From: Deltaproteobacteria bacterium
Lineage (GTDB): Bacteria > Desulfobacterota > Desulfuromonadia > Geobacterales > Pseudopelobacteraceae
Direction of reading: 5' to 3'
NCBI GenBank assembly: GCA_030654645.1
Contig: JAURXC010000027.1
Span: 1 to 6,110 of the forward strand
Length of the DNA stretch: 6,110 nucleotides
Shown here: positions 6,005 to 6,110 of the stretch, piece after piece
How positions within the stretch are numbered: the stretch's first letter is position 1
How the letters are laid out: each line of letters starts with the position of its first letter
Notes under the pieces: generated by a model
Told to the model about the DNA's origin: nothing
Databases searched by the model: none
Seen by the model: the letters and a program-made list of their open reading frames with translations, nothing else
Position numbers and translations under genes: made by a program

Positions 6005-6005
6005 T
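5987..6005. promoter_or_regulatory. Candidate Rrf2 operator, site C (perfect inverted repeat)
   Basis: ATCTATA, five bases and TATAGAT form a perfect 7-5-7 inverted repeat between the reductase terminator and the next gene. The left arm is identical to that of the element directly before the Rrf2 gene. It overlaps the possible -10, as expected for a repressor site. Confidence 0.45.
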
Positions 6006-6053
6006 TTTATATTATTAAAATCTCAAGCAAGCAAGCCAGAAACGGACAGAGCC

Positions 6054-6110
6054 ATGATCTATCAGATTGATACGGACAAACTGAACTCCCTGCGTGAAAC
6101 GCCCTGTGAT
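6054..6110 (+). CDS. Start of an unidentified gene (19 codons visible)
   Basis: The frame from the ATG at 6054 reads MIYQIDTDKLNSLRETPCD and is open to the window end. A weak purine-rich ribosome site, GGACAGAG, stands just upstream. The possible promoter and perfect inverted repeat in front, and the same strand as the cysK operon, suggest it could be a further sulfur-metabolism gene with its own control. Nineteen residues are too few to name a family. Confidence 0.5.
   Translation, partial: MIYQIDTDKLNSLRETPCD

Noticed and set aside
6057..6075. A fourth copy of the 19-bp element at the start of the gene at 6054
   Set aside because: Only the left arm ATCTAT is present; the conserved GA of the right arm is missing and the stretch is coding.
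1..6110. CRISPR array, insertion sequence, prophage, tRNA or rRNA
   Set aside because: I saw no spaced repeats, transposase or integrase, terminal repeats, or cloverleaf-like sequence. All longer stretches are accounted for by housekeeping-type genes.

Overview
The window is a piece of a bacterial chromosome, gene-dense and moderately GC-rich. The closest impression is a Desulfuromonadales/Geobacter-type (Desulfobacterota) genome. That rests on the type of CysK, TrmB and Rrf2 proteins, on a siroheme reductase directly behind cysK, and on the symporter/DUF4212/DUF294-like set. The taxonomic call is inference by eye. I see no insertion sequence, phage gene, CRISPR array, rRNA or tRNA.

Left half (minus strand, about 1-3058), read right to left. 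trmB (tRNA m7G46 methyltransferase) comes first. Then follows a tight three-gene set: a two-helix DUF4212 small subunit, a 509-residue sodium:solute symporter of the VC_2705/ActP-like type, and the N-terminal 168 residues of a DUF294-like nucleotidyltransferase-fold protein that runs off the window. The three genes are joined by TAA-ATG and TAATG junctions, so they are probably translationally coupled. They look like a transporter plus a regulatory partner, likely for a small carboxylate such as acetate (substrate inferred).

Divergent intergenic region (3059-3199). It holds a good extended -10 for trmB on the minus strand and a TTGACA-type promoter for the plus-strand operon.

Right half (plus strand, 3200-5958). 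A four-cysteine Rrf2-family regulator, cysK (O-acetylserine sulfhydrylase A) and a compact siroheme/[4Fe-4S] sulfite or nitrite reductase form a likely cysteine-assimilation operon. The reductase would make sulfide from sulfite and CysK would fix it into cysteine, with the Rrf2 protein as the probable controller. The operon ends in a hairpin that contains the reductase stop codon. A further gene, of which only 19 codons are visible, starts at 6054.

The most interesting signal is regulatory. Three 19-bp elements that align without gaps (ATCTA N9 T N GA in common) lie just upstream of the Rrf2 gene, cysK and the gene at 6054. The third is a perfect 7-5-7 inverted repeat. They may be the operators of this Rrf2 protein. 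Other points of note are a perfect 16-bp palindrome before cysK, an unusual cysteine spacing in the Rrf2 protein, a degenerate nucleotidyltransferase motif, and a TrmB lacking the usual C-terminal glutamate. I found no clearly new multi-gene system.
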